Shown here piece after piece: positions 1 through 8,700 of a stretch of DNA of 51,331 nucleotides; positions within the stretch are counted from its first letter, which is position 1, and each line of letters opens with the position of its first letter. Under the pieces are notes generated by a model. The model saw nothing but the letters and a program-made list of their open reading frames with translations. It was not told where the DNA came from and did no database searches. The translations under genes and the position numbers were made by a program. The stretch is from Lachnospiraceae bacterium (GTDB lineage: Bacteria > Bacillota > Clostridia > Lachnospirales > Lachnospiraceae): the NCBI GenBank assembly GCA_029063085.1, contig JAIDOW010000019.1, positions 1-51,331 on the forward strand, given 5' to 3'.

Positions 1-100
1 CTTTCGTAGCACCCTATATCCATAGATTCCTGCGTCCGTCCTCACCCGCCATGGAAGCGTCCCCAGTAAGCTAAACAGGAATTTAGAAAAGGAAATAGAT

Positions 101-1390
101 ATGAAAAGGAAGAGGAATAGATTTTGTCTCGTATATATGCTGGTTTTGTTTGTAGTATTGGGAATGCTTTATTATGTACAGATTAGAAACGAGCAGAAAC
201 ATGAGGCAGAAAATGTAAATATGGTATACCAGATGTTAGGGGAATTACAAAAGGGCGTGTCTTATGAACAGGTCGCAGCAGATGTCTTAAAGGGAAATGA
301 GAATCAGGATGCGTTGGAAGAAGGTTTGCGGATTCTGGCAGAATATGGGTATGATAAAGATTATCATTCAGTTTTTTCAAAGAGGACTAATGCGTATGCC
401 AAAAAGCTTGCAGTCGTTTATTTGATGATATATTTATTGTTTCTTGTATGGGGCTATATATTTTTAAGGCTCATAAAGAAAAACAGAGAGGCAGAGTATC
501 AGAAGCTGGGAAATATTTTGGAACGGTTTCATAATGGGGAGTATGATTTTCTGGCAGAAAATATGAAAGAGGAATTAGAAAGCTCCGTTTATATGAGGCT
601 GGAATCTTTAGGAAAGAAGCTGGAATTAAATGAGCAACGTATGGCAGTAGAAAAAGAGGAGACAAAAGCACTGGTGACAGATTTATCTCATCAGTTAAAA
701 ACTCCGGTAGCATCTATTAAGATGTGTTTCCAGCTGCTGGAGGATGAGAATTTGCAGCCGGAAGAGAGAAAGGAATTTTTAAACCGTCTGGGTGAACAGA
801 TTCTTCATTTGGAAGGGCTGCTGGAAGCATTAGTCAACATTTCCCGCATGGAGACAGGAATGATAGAGATTCGTAAGGAAATGACAGGCATATTCAATAC
901 AGTGGTACAGGCAGTAAATCAGGTATATATGAAAGCTGAGGACAAAGGAATAGAGATTGTCATTGATACGGATAATGGAGAAATAGAAAACCTTTCGCTG
1001 GCACATGACGTGAAATGGACAAAAGAAGCTGTGGTAAATGTGCTGGAGAACGCTGTTAAGTATAGTCCTGCGGATTCCACGATTCAGATTATCATGAAAA
1101 AGCAGATTCACTTTCTGCGTATCGAGATCAAGGATGAGGGAATTGGCATTAAGAAAGAGGAAATCAACCGGATTTTTCAAAGATTTTACAGGGGAAAACA
1201 TGAGGTGATCAGACAGGCGGAGGGTTCCGGTGTAGGGCTTTATCTTGCAAGAAAAATCTTAGAGGAACAGGGTGGAAATATCACAGTGGTATTGCCGGTT
1301 GGAAATAAACAAGTAAAAGGAAGTACGTTTGCAATTATGCTGCCGCTAAAGTCCGATAGTTTATCTCCCTCGAAAGCGGGGTATTGCTGA
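101..1390 (+). CDS. Sensor histidine kinase, two-TM, no HAMP recognised
   Basis: Membrane-bound sensor kinase of 429 residues, expected to autophosphorylate on histidine and pass phosphate to a response regulator. A transmembrane segment lies at about residues 9-26 and a second at about 104-125, enclosing a small outside loop of some 75 residues. The H-box is SHQLKTP with His197; the N-box is VVNVLENAVKYSP, the G1 box DEGIGI and the G2 box GSGVGL, so the catalytic core is complete. AAAGGA about 8 bases upstream supports the start. A partner response regulator would normally lie just upstream, and may lie beyond the left edge of the window, though the first 100 bases show no coding end I can identify. 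Kinases of this build often govern a MacB/Bce-like exporter; one lies at 3918-7016, separated by two unrelated genes. That link is inference. Confidence 0.9.
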   Translation: MKRKRNRFCLVYMLVLFVVLGMLYYVQIRNEQKHEAENVNMVYQMLGELQKGVSYEQVAADVLKGNENQDALEEGLRILAEYGYDKDYHSVFSKRTNAYAKKLAVVYLMIYLLFLVWGYIFLRLIKKNREAEYQKLGNILERFHNGEYDFLAENMKEELESSVYMRLESLGKKLELNEQRMAVEKEETKALVTDLSHQLKTPVASIKMCFQLLEDENLQPEERKEFLNRLGEQILHLEGLLEALVNISRMETGMIEIRKEMTGIFNTVVQAVNQVYMKAEDKGIEIVIDTDNGEIENLSLAHDVKWTKEAVVNVLENAVKYSPADSTIQIIMKKQIHFLRIEIKDEGIGIKKEEINRIFQRFYRGKHEVIRQAEGSGVGLYLARKILEEQGGNITVVLPVGNKQVKGSTFAIMLPLKSDSLSPSKAGYC

Positions 1391-1492
1391 CCACGGTGGG
1401 TAGCGGATTGGGAGAAAATATGCAGGGATAGTGAGAACTGAATACCAATACGATAGATATATGAAATCAATGATAAAAGGAGGAAACATAGA

Positions 1493-2272
1493 ATGAAAAT
1501 AAGACTTGTAGCATCCGATATGGATGGAACTTTATTAGACAGTAATAAACAGCTGCCAGCGGATTTTATGGCATGGGTGAAAAACCATCCCGATATAAAG
1601 ACGGTAATCGCCAGTGGAAGACAATATTATACTTTGGTCAAGGATTTTCTTCCTGTTAAGGATGAGCTGGTCTATGTAGCAGAAAACGGTGGTTTTGTTT
1701 TTGAAAAGGGGTGCATCATATACAGCAATGAGATGAAGAAGGAGGACATTTATACATGTCTTGCATTGATTGAGAATTTAAAAGGATTGACACCGATTGT
1801 CTGCGGGGCAGAATCTGCCTATATGAAAAAGGCAGAGGAAAACGTTTACCGGGAGGCAGCGATGTATTATGCCCGACTGCAATTGGTGGAGAATTTGTAT
1901 GAGGCCGCTTCACAGGATACGGTTGTAAAGATTGCCATTTTTGTGGAGGAGAAAAAAGCAGAAGATGCGATGCAGTATTTTGATGATTTGAAAGAACATC
2001 TGGCAGCAGTGCTTTCCGGTGACAGCTGGATTGATATCTCCAATCGGACGGTCAACAAGGGGATTGCGGTGGAGGCAATTCAGAAGAAATACGGAATAGA
2101 CAGAACGGAGTCTATGGCATTTGGTGATTATTTGAATGATGTAGGGTTGATTAAAAGCTGTGAAGAAAGCTATTGCATGGAAAACGGGCATCAGGATTTG
2201 AAGGCATTGGCAAAGTATGTTACAGCGTCCAACGATGAAAACGGAGTGATGAAGGTACTGGAGAAATTGTAG
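1493..2272 (+). CDS. Cof-type HAD-superfamily phosphatase
   Basis: Cytosolic HAD-superfamily hydrolase of the Cof/YidA type (259 residues), a family that dephosphorylates sugar phosphates, flavin or related small phosphates through an aspartyl-phosphate intermediate. Motif I is DMDGTLLDS near the N-terminus. A Lys-containing motif III region reads NKGIAVEAI, and motif IV is AFGDYLNDVGLI, giving the metal-binding Asp pair. The long insert between motifs I and III matches the C2-type cap of this subfamily. AAAGGAGG 9-10 bases upstream fixes the start. It lies 102 bases after the kinase and has no obvious functional tie to either neighbour. Substrate cannot be predicted from sequence. Confidence 0.93.
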   Translation: MKIRLVASDMDGTLLDSNKQLPADFMAWVKNHPDIKTVIASGRQYYTLVKDFLPVKDELVYVAENGGFVFEKGCIIYSNEMKKEDIYTCLALIENLKGLTPIVCGAESAYMKKAEENVYREAAMYYARLQLVENLYEAASQDTVVKIAIFVEEKKAEDAMQYFDDLKEHLAAVLSGDSWIDISNRTVNKGIAVEAIQKKYGIDRTESMAFGDYLNDVGLIKSCEESYCMENGHQDLKALAKYVTASNDENGVMKVLEKL

Positions 2273-2362
2273 TTTGGCATGTAAGCGGAATGGGAAAAGT
2301 TTTGAAATAAAAAAGATTTATGTATATAGGAGATTGATTAAGATGTGAAATAGGGGGAATGT

Positions 2363-2577
2363 ATGGCATACGAAGAATTATTAGTTCGTTTCATAGAAAG
2401 TAAAGGTTATGATTATTAAGAAAAGATCCGATGATTCCTAGAGAAATTACGGAAGGTTGGGGGAATGATGATGTGATAAAGGAGGTTGAAATCCCTGCTG
2501 CAATGTATACAAAATATATAGGCGAGAAGATTTTGCTTTTGGACAATAAGGAGGCATTAAAATATGGGACAGGATGA
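2363..2577 (+). pseudogene. Probable frameshifted remnant of a ~70-residue gene
   Basis: A short reading frame opens at ATG 2363 behind a GGGGG-type ribosome-binding site and stops at 2417-2419 after 18 residues (MAYEELLVRFIESKGYDY). From about 2416 another frame continues as LLRKDPM and runs open to a TGA at 2575-2577, overlapping the start of the next gene by 14 bases. Joining the two by a single-base shift near 2416 would give one protein of about 70 residues ending in KEALKYGTG. I recognise no family. It could be a decayed small partner of the nuclease that follows, two unrelated short frames, or chance. The continuous amino-acid character across the break favours decay. Confidence 0.35.
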
Positions 2578-3667
2578 AAAAATAGAAATATCTGTTGAAG
2601 AGGACGCAGATATTGAAAAGTTATGTTTAGATACAGTAGATTTGCTGGAGTATGCTAGGAATATTGCTGTTCAACAAGTAAACATAGTGCAGTTGTTGAC
2701 TTATTATTCTATTGGAAAATGGATTATGGAAGTTCAACAAAAAGGTAAATTAAGAGCAAAATATGGAAGTCAGGTCATTAAAAAATTGTCAGAGAGGTTA
2801 CAGAAAAAGTTTGGCAAAGGATTTTCAAAAACAAATTTGGAATATATTAGGCGGTTTTATTTGATGTATGAAGATAGAATTACCCAATCAGTGTTTCAGC
2901 AATTCGCTATTGAAAAAACCCAAACACTGTTTGGGCAATTGAAAGAAAATAAACCATTTTTATTATCATGGTCTCATTATTTACAGTTAATGCGTATTGA
3001 AAACGAAGATGAGAGAAACTTTTATGAGATAGAAGCATCGAAATCTGGTTGGACAGTTCGGACATTACAAAGGCAGTATAATTCCAGTCTATATGAAAGG
3101 TTGGCACTCAGCCGGAATAAGGAAGCTGTACTCAAATTGGCAAAAGAGGGAAATGTGATTTCACACCCAACAGATATTGTAAAACAGCCAACAGTACTAG
3201 AGTTTTTGGGAATGGAGGAAAAAGCAAAGTATTCAGAAACAGATTTAGAGACGGCAATTATTGATAAATTACAAAAGTTTTTATTGGAGTTAGGGAAAGG
3301 ATACCTTTTCGAAGCACGACAAAAACGTTTTACTTTAAACGAAGATAACTATTATGTGGATTTGGTTTTTTACAATCGTCTTCTTCGGTGTTATGTTTTA
3401 ATTGATTTGAAAGTGGATAAGCTGACGCATCAGGATGTTGGACAGATGCAGATGTATGTAAATTATTATGATCGTTACGAAAAACTGGAAGACGAAAATT
3501 CAACGATCGGTATTCTCTTGTGCAAGGAAAAAAATGATGCACTGGTAGAAATTACTTTGCCACAGGATGCTAATATTTATACTTCAGAGTATAAACTGTA
3601 TTTACCGGATAAAAAACTGTTGCAGGAAAAGCTGCAAGAATGGATTGCAGAGGAAGAGATTGGCTAG
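2564..3667 (+). CDS. PDDEXK nuclease-domain protein, DUF1016/YhcG family
   Basis: A 367-residue protein matching the DUF1016/YhcG family: an N-terminal helical DUF1016_N domain (about residues 20-175, with IGKWIMEVQQKG and FSKTNLEYIRRFY) followed by a PD-(D/E)xK nuclease domain (about 205-345). In the nuclease core I see Asp266 in YYVDLVFYN, Asp281-Leu-Lys283 as the D-x-K element, and GQMQMYVNYYD at 293-303. Most family members that I recall have E-x-K here, so the D is a conservative variant. The family is widespread and often mobile, sometimes beside restriction or defence genes; its role remains unsettled. AAGGAGG upstream supports the start. The gene looks more AT-rich than its neighbours and sits between a sensor kinase and an exporter, consistent with later arrival. 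Confidence 0.88.
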   Translation: MGQDEKIEISVEEDADIEKLCLDTVDLLEYARNIAVQQVNIVQLLTYYSIGKWIMEVQQKGKLRAKYGSQVIKKLSERLQKKFGKGFSKTNLEYIRRFYLMYEDRITQSVFQQFAIEKTQTLFGQLKENKPFLLSWSHYLQLMRIENEDERNFYEIEASKSGWTVRTLQRQYNSSLYERLALSRNKEAVLKLAKEGNVISHPTDIVKQPTVLEFLGMEEKAKYSETDLETAIIDKLQKFLLELGKGYLFEARQKRFTLNEDNYYVDLVFYNRLLRCYVLIDLKVDKLTHQDVGQMQMYVNYYDRYEKLEDENSTIGILLCKEKNDALVEITLPQDANIYTSEYKLYLPDKKLLQEKLQEWIAEEEIG

Positions 3668-3807
3668 TTTTTTACTTAAGACAGATACCAAACCGGGATT
3701 ATTGTTAAACATTTAATTATATGAGAAAATATATTATCCCAACCCTTCTGTCACCCTTAAGCCAGAGCATCCAACAAGATAAGAAAATTTTTAAGAACAT
3801 ATCCCCC

Positions 3808-3845
3808 GAAGTCTTACAAAACCGTAAGACTTCTTTTTCTTTTTT
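3808..3845 (+). terminator. Rho-independent terminator after the PDDEXK gene
   Basis: A perfect 10-base stem, GAAGTCTTAC at 3808-3817 and GTAAGACTTC at 3824-3833, closes a six-base loop and is followed by a T-rich tract at 3834-3845. It isolates the nuclease gene from the exporter operon that follows. Confidence 0.9.
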
Positions 3846-3917
3846 GAAAGCAAAATGAAAGAATAAAGGGTTATGATATAAAACATAATAGGAATCATCA
3901 CAGAAAGGAAGAGTATT

Positions 3918-4586
3918 ATGGATACAATCTTAAAAACAGAGAATTTATGCAAATTTTATGGAAAAGGGGAAAACGAGGTAAGAGCGATTGACAATACCAG
4001 TATAGAGATTAAAAAGGGAGAATTTGTTGCGATAGTAGGGAAATCGGGTTCAGGAAAGAGTACCCTGCTCCATATGCTGGGAGGATTGGATTTACCCACC
4101 AGCGGAGACGTGTTTATTGGGGATAAAAATATTTTTCAGTTGAAGGAGGAAGAGCTTGCGGTGTTCCGCAGAAGAAAGATTGGATTTGTCTTTCAGGCAT
4201 TTAATCTGGTGTCGTCCTTAAATGTATGGGAAAACATCGTACTTCCCATCGGACTGGACGGAAAGGATGTAGATGATGCATTTGTAAATGATATCTTGAA
4301 TACATTGGGATTGGAGCAGAAAATAGAAAACCTGCCAAGTACGCTGTCCGGTGGTCAGCAGCAGAGAGTGGCAATCGCAAGAGCCATAGCATCGAAACCG
4401 GATATTATTCTGGCAGATGAGCCTACCGGAAATCTGGATTCCAAGACTGGAAATGAGGTAATCAGCCTTTTGAAATTATCAGCAAAGAAATATGGTCAGA
4501 CGCTAGTGGTGATTACGCATGATGAAGAGATTGCACAGATGGCAGACCGGATGATTGTCGTTGAAGATGGTAAGGTGGTGGCGTAA
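3918..4586 (+). CDS. ABC exporter ATPase, MacB/LolD/BceA-like
   Basis: ATP-binding subunit of 222 residues for an FtsX-fold exporter. It has a Walker A loop GKSGSGKST (near residue 41), a Q-loop within FVFQAFNLV, the signature LSGGQQQRVAIARA, Walker B ILADEPTGNLDS, and a switch His in VITHDEE. The LSGGQQQR signature with EPTGNLD is typical of the group that includes MacB, LolD and BceA. The start follows GAAAGGAAGAG. The permease gene begins immediately after the stop codon with no spacer, so the two are one translational unit. Family members export peptides or lipoproteins, or sense and resist cell-wall-active peptides; the substrate here is unknown. It may be controlled by the kinase at 101-1390 (inference). 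Confidence 0.95.
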   Translation: MDTILKTENLCKFYGKGENEVRAIDNTSIEIKKGEFVAIVGKSGSGKSTLLHMLGGLDLPTSGDVFIGDKNIFQLKEEELAVFRRRKIGFVFQAFNLVSSLNVWENIVLPIGLDGKDVDDAFVNDILNTLGLEQKIENLPSTLSGGQQQRVAIARAIASKPDIILADEPTGNLDSKTGNEVISLLKLSAKKYGQTLVVITHDEEIAQMADRMIVVEDGKVVA

Positions 4587-7016
4587 ATGAAAACGACAAC
4601 AAAGATTGCAGTAGCCAACTTAAAAGAGAATAAAAGCCGGACTCTGTTAATCAGTATTTCGATTATGCTGACTACAATGCTGCTGACGATGATTGCACTG
4701 TTTGCTTATGGGGTAATCAAGGAAAATAAAGTAAATGCGGGTATTCGTACCGGAGAGCATTTTGGAGGATTTGCCAGAGCAGGTAAGGAAGTTTATGAAA
4801 AAGTAAAGATTCACGGGGAATTTTATGATGTGGGAAGAACAGGAAGTCTGGGTGAGGTTCCGTTAGAGAAAGCAGATGGTGTTCTTTCTTATGCAGATGC
4901 GGTGGCACGCCAGCTGGGACATATGGAGCCCACAGAAGGAGCATTTCCTGTAAAAGAAAATGAAATTGCAGGACAAAAAGGATTTTTCAGGGCAGCGGGT
5001 CTTGAGGATCCTAAGATTGGCGATAAGGTAAGCCTGCGTTACCGGATAGGAGACGAAGCTTTTACTTCAGGAGAGTTTGTGATCAGCGGCTTCTGGGAGG
5101 AAGGAGAACGGAATGAGCTTACAAAAATGTATGGTGCTTACATCTCGGAAGCTTTTTATGAAAATAATGTACCGGAGCAGGAACAGAACTATAATGTGGT
5201 TTTTAAGGTGAAAAATGATGAAAACTTAAATGAAGATGAAATGAAAGAAAAGATAAAAAGCCTTGCAGCAGAACTGGGAATCGCCGATACCCAGGTAGTG
5301 ATAAATACTGCTTATTTGATGTGGATACTGGATCCGGGATGGGAGACCATAGGTGTGAGCTGTGCGGGTATTGTTTTAGTGGTTTTATTTTCGGTGCTGG
5401 TTATCTATAACATATTCTATATTGGTCTGATTCAGAAGATTCAGGAGTATGGCAAGCTCCGGGCAATCGGGACAACGAAAAAGCAGATTAAGAAGATCCT
5501 GCTAAAGGAAGGAATGATTCTGACAGGAATAGGGGCAGTTGCGGGTTCATTGCTGGGACTGCTGATAATAAGTTTCAGCTTTTCCTGGATGAAGGAAACT
5601 TTTTATAAGAATGCGCTCATAACAGGAGCCCAACCTGTTTCTTTATGGAATCTTCCCCTTATGCTGCTGGCAGTAATGATTTCCTTTGTTACCGTATACC
5701 TGTCATTGTTAAAGCCGATGCGGATTGCAGCGGGGATTAGCCCAATGGAGGCACTCCGTTATCAGGAGGACAGTGTAAAAGGTAAGGGGACTCGGAACGG
5801 ATACTCTTCTGTTAATGTAATGCGGCTTACGTTTTCCAATCTGACAAGAAATAAGAAGCGTACCCTGACTACAATTTTGACCATGGGGCTTTCCTGCATT
5901 CTGTTTGTAGTCATTGCAAATATATGTGGTAACATGGATGCTGAGTATGAGGCCAGAGTGAATGTGGAAAAAGGTGATTTTCACATTACGTTAGATGGTA
6001 AAGTAAATGATAAGGCTTATCCCGAAAATAATATAAATCATGTCCAGCAGTTAAATCTGATGGGAGAGGAATGGCTTGACCGGATTCGTCAGATAGATGG
6101 AGTGACGAAGGTAGAGACAAGGCAATTGGTCAGGGTGTTAAGGGAAAAAGTGACCGGAGAAGAAGGGGAAGAAGATTTATATGATACAGTATCTGTGTTG
6201 TCCAAGGAAGATTATGAGACGCTGGAAGTAGAACAGGGGACTCTTGATTATGAAGAACAGATGAAAAGCAAAGGGATTGCATGCGGATATCATGAATGGA
6301 TGGAAATGTTTGGATATTCCGTTGGGGATGAGGTAAATCTTATATGTTATGATGGGGATAAAGAGATTCCCATGACATTTACGATTACCGGCTCTGCCAA
6401 GGCAGGAAGTTTATTTATTCTGACAGAGGAGCAGGCAGCGGCAATGGATTTTACGGAAAATCTGACGGATGATGTATGGGTGAGCTGTGAAAAAGATAAG
6501 CGGGATTCCGTTCAGAATGCATTGGAACAGCTTATGACAGAGAGTAAATATTATGAGATGACTACTTATCAGGACGCCTATAAGCTTTCCGTGATGACAA
6601 TCGGAATGACGAAAGGGGGTTGCTATTCCCTGCTGGGAATTATCGGAATCATCGGCTTTATGAATATGGCCAATACCCTGATTACCAGTATCAATACAAG
6701 AAGAAGGGAATTGGGAGTGTTACAGGCAATCGGAATGACAAAGAAACAGTTAAGTCATATGTTACAGGTAGAGGGATTGGTATTTACGATAGGAACCTTA
6801 GTGGTGGCATTATCCCTTGGAAATGTGCTGGGACATCTGTTGTGGGAAAAATGTAAGGCAGAAAGCTGGATAGGATTAAATATTTATCATATCCCAGTAT
6901 GGGAGCTGTTGTTTATGACCGGAATTTTGTTGCTGATGCAGATGATATTATCTACTTTTATGAGCAGATACCTGCAAAAGGATACACTGATTGAGAGAAT
7001 CCGGCATCAGGAGTAA
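4587..7016 (+). CDS. FtsX-like ABC permease with two FtsX cores
   Basis: Membrane permease of 809 residues paired with the ATPase just upstream. An N-terminal transmembrane helix (about 18-41) is followed by a large extracytoplasmic domain, then an FtsX core of three helices (about 255-385) containing the typical cytoplasmic loop IQKIQEYGKLRAIGTTKKQIKKIL. A further helix near 425-445 precedes a second outside domain, then a second FtsX core (about 685-800) with the loop RRRELGVLQAIGMTKKQL. The duplicated layout differs from MacB, which has one core, and resembles large FtsX-type permeases of Firmicutes. The start codon abuts the ATPase stop. No strong terminator follows, but a hairpin lies at 7120-7160. 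Confidence 0.93.
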   Translation: MKTTTKIAVANLKENKSRTLLISISIMLTTMLLTMIALFAYGVIKENKVNAGIRTGEHFGGFARAGKEVYEKVKIHGEFYDVGRTGSLGEVPLEKADGVLSYADAVARQLGHMEPTEGAFPVKENEIAGQKGFFRAAGLEDPKIGDKVSLRYRIGDEAFTSGEFVISGFWEEGERNELTKMYGAYISEAFYENNVPEQEQNYNVVFKVKNDENLNEDEMKEKIKSLAAELGIADTQVVINTAYLMWILDPGWETIGVSCAGIVLVVLFSVLVIYNIFYIGLIQKIQEYGKLRAIGTTKKQIKKILLKEGMILTGIGAVAGSLLGLLIISFSFSWMKETFYKNALITGAQPVSLWNLPLMLLAVMISFVTVYLSLLKPMRIAAGISPMEALRYQEDSVKGKGTRNGYSSVNVMRLTFSNLTRNKKRTLTTILTMGLSCILFVVIANICGNMDAEYEARVNVEKGDFHITLDGKVNDKAYPENNINHVQQLNLMGEEWLDRIRQIDGVTKVETRQLVRVLREKVTGEEGEEDLYDTVSVLSKEDYETLEVEQGTLDYEEQMKSKGIACGYHEWMEMFGYSVGDEVNLICYDGDKEIPMTFTITGSAKAGSLFILTEEQAAAMDFTENLTDDVWVSCEKDKRDSVQNALEQLMTESKYYEMTTYQDAYKLSVMTIGMTKGGCYSLLGIIGIIGFMNMANTLITSINTRRRELGVLQAIGMTKKQLSHMLQVEGLVFTIGTLVVALSLGNVLGHLLWEKCKAESWIGLNIYHIPVWELLFMTGILLLMQMILSTFMSRYLQKDTLIERIRHQE

Positions 7017-7119
7017 GCGGTTAAGGTTAATTTTTTTATGAAGTAATATCCTGAATGCTGATAAAGAAAACCCTGGGTTTCTCCGATAGATATTATAGAA
7101 TGATAGATTTTAAATAGAT

Positions 7120-7160
7120 GATTGCGAAACTCTGTTGTAATAATAAGGAGTTTCACAATC
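7120..7160 (+). repeat. Long imperfect hairpin, flanked by an 11-base direct repeat
   Basis: The arms GATTGCGAAACTC (7120-7132) and GAGTTTCACAATC (7148-7160) pair with one mismatch and can be lengthened by about four pairs with one wobble. The loop is 15 bases. TGATAGATTTT occurs on both sides, at 7101-7111 and 7164-7174. There is no long T-tract directly after the stem, so this is a weak terminator, a leader structure for the next gene, or the scar of a small inserted element. Confidence 0.5.
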
Positions 7161-7195
7161 GTCTGATAGATTTTTAGGAGTGGGAGGAATGGGAT

Positions 7196-7711
7196 ATGCA
7201 GATAGGAGAAACTGGTAAACAGGGAATGCTTCCTATTGGAAAAATGATATCATCGTCGGAAGAAAAACGACAGGAGCAGGAGGAGTCCGCGTTAAAAAAG
7301 GACAATTCAAAGAAAAACGGAGTCACTGTTGACATTTCCGGACAGGCATTGGAGATGTTTAAACGGCAGCTGGAAGCAGGAAGGGAAGCTGCTGATGCGG
7401 CAGGAAAAGCAGCAGCAGACCAGAGCAAAATTTTGGAGATTGCAAGACGGATTTCAAGGGGGGATAAAGTTCCCCCTAAGGATGAAAAAAAGTTAATGGA
7501 ATATGATTTTAAGCTTTACCAGATGGCAAAAATGTCAGCAATGCTAAATGAGAGGAAAAAGCATAAAGAACACAAATCTTTATTTGAAGACGAGGAAGAA
7601 AACAATAAGAGAGAGAAACTGCGGGCGTTGGAGGATGGCAGTTTCTCTACGGATTCTACAGACATGGAAGGAAGTGCTGCCGATACAGAAAGCGGTGGGA
7701 CGGAAGGCTGA
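7196..7711 (+). CDS. Small hydrophilic protein of unknown function
   Basis: A 171-residue, highly charged protein with no signal peptide or membrane segment. I do not recognise a named family. It contains VTVDISGQALEMFKRQLEAG (about residues 45-64), then an Ala-rich helix and the block ARRISRGDKVPPKDEKKLMEYD followed by LYQMAKMSAM. The block from the ISGQAL element through KLYQMAK looks conserved and helical; the last 35 residues are acidic, Ser/Thr-rich and probably disordered. The VDIS-start helical core is vaguely like FlgM-type anti-sigma proteins, but I cannot support that assignment. GGGAGG 8 bases upstream supports the start. The methyltransferase begins 40 bases after it. Confidence 0.75.
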   Translation: MQIGETGKQGMLPIGKMISSSEEKRQEQEESALKKDNSKKNGVTVDISGQALEMFKRQLEAGREAADAAGKAAADQSKILEIARRISRGDKVPPKDEKKLMEYDFKLYQMAKMSAMLNERKKHKEHKSLFEDEEENNKREKLRALEDGSFSTDSTDMEGSAADTESGGTEG

Positions 7712-7751
7712 CAAAGAACAGCTTCTGTGTATAAAATGAAAAGAGGCATAA

Positions 7752-8543
7752 ATGAATATTCAACATAAAGATATCGATAAGGGTAAAGCATTTGACTGGG
7801 GCAGAACTTCAGAGGATTATGCGAAGTACCGTGATATTTATCCCCCAATATTTTATGATAAGATTGTGGAACGGGGATATTGTATAGAGGGGCAGCAGGT
7901 TCTGGATTTGGGCACAGGAACAGGGGAGCTTCCAAGAAATATGTATCATTACGGTGCAAGGTGGACCGGAACGGATATTTCCGAGAATCAGATCGAACAG
8001 GCAAAGAGATTGTCAGAGGAAGCAGGGATGGATATTACATTCCATACCGTTTCGGCAGAGAATCTTGTTTTTCCGGAGAATACATTTGACGTGATTACTG
8101 CGTGCCAGTGTTTTTGGTATTTTGACCATAAAAAAATAATGCCGGATTTGTCACGGATGTTAAAGCCGGATGGCAGGCTGTTGATTTTGTATATGGCATG
8201 GCTTCCTTTTGAAGATGATATTGCGGGAGCAAGTGAAGAGTTAATCCTGAAATATAATCCTGTGTGGAGCGGTGCCAGAGAAACCAGAAAACCAATCGGA
8301 ATACCTGACATAGTATATGAAACCTTTGAAATGGAGGAACATGAAGAATATAATGTCATGGTCCCTTTTACCAGAGAATCATGGCACGGAAGAATGAAAG
8401 CATGCAGAGGTGTGGGAGCTTCTTTGTCAAAGAAGGAACTGGCTGACTGGGAGAGGGAACACCGGCAGCTGTTAGAAGAAATTGCACCGGATACCTTTCA
8501 GGTGCTGCATTATGCTGCAATGGCAGTATTAAAATTAAAGTAA
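7752..8543 (+). CDS. Class I SAM-dependent methyltransferase
   Basis: A 263-residue cytosolic methyltransferase of the Methyltransf_11/25 fold. Motif I is VLDLGTGTGELP, followed by an acidic strand end in WTGTDISENQIEQAKR that should bind the ribose of S-adenosylmethionine. FDVITACQCFWYFDH is the motif IV region, and LKPDGRLLILYMAW the usual strand-5 motif. The N-terminal DWGRTSEDYAKYRDIYPP resembles stand-alone small-molecule methyltransferases of Firmicutes. The C-terminal third is less typical and may form the substrate cover. AAGAGG precedes the ATG. Substrate unknown. A terminator at 8615-8652 ends the unit. Confidence 0.9.
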   Translation: MNIQHKDIDKGKAFDWGRTSEDYAKYRDIYPPIFYDKIVERGYCIEGQQVLDLGTGTGELPRNMYHYGARWTGTDISENQIEQAKRLSEEAGMDITFHTVSAENLVFPENTFDVITACQCFWYFDHKKIMPDLSRMLKPDGRLLILYMAWLPFEDDIAGASEELILKYNPVWSGARETRKPIGIPDIVYETFEMEEHEEYNVMVPFTRESWHGRMKACRGVGASLSKKELADWEREHRQLLEEIAPDTFQVLHYAAMAVLKLK

Positions 8544-8614
8544 GAGGTTTTTGGCGACAGTCGCTAAGGGCGTGTAAGCAAGACTTTGGCTCATTGTTCG
8601 CGGAAATGAAGAAG

Positions 8615-8652
8615 CAGGCAGTAATCCCTATGTGGTAATTGCCTGTTTTTTT
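8615..8652 (+). terminator. Rho-independent terminator upstream of ECF sigma gene
   Basis: CAGGCAGT at 8615-8622 pairs with ATTGCCTG at 8638-8645 (one G-U pair) and is followed by seven T residues at 8646-8652. It ends the methyltransferase transcript and insulates the sigma factor gene starting at 8701. Confidence 0.8.
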
Positions 8653-8700
8653 GTAACGAATTGTGATTCGGATGGATATAAGAACAGAAGGAGGAAATCA

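Noticed and set aside
830-1201. Long minus-strand open frame opposite the sensor kinase
   Set aside because: It mirrors the kinase coding sequence, has no ribosome-binding site and no recognisable protein character.
7752-8543. Methyltransferases here as rRNA-methylating resistance genes
   Set aside because: Motifs fit small-molecule methyltransferases (this gene and 31029-31826); no Erm or Cfr features.
8632-8700. N-terminal extension of the first ECF sigma factor
   Set aside because: It starts inside the terminator hairpin and has no ribosome-binding site; ATG 8701 has AAGGAGG.
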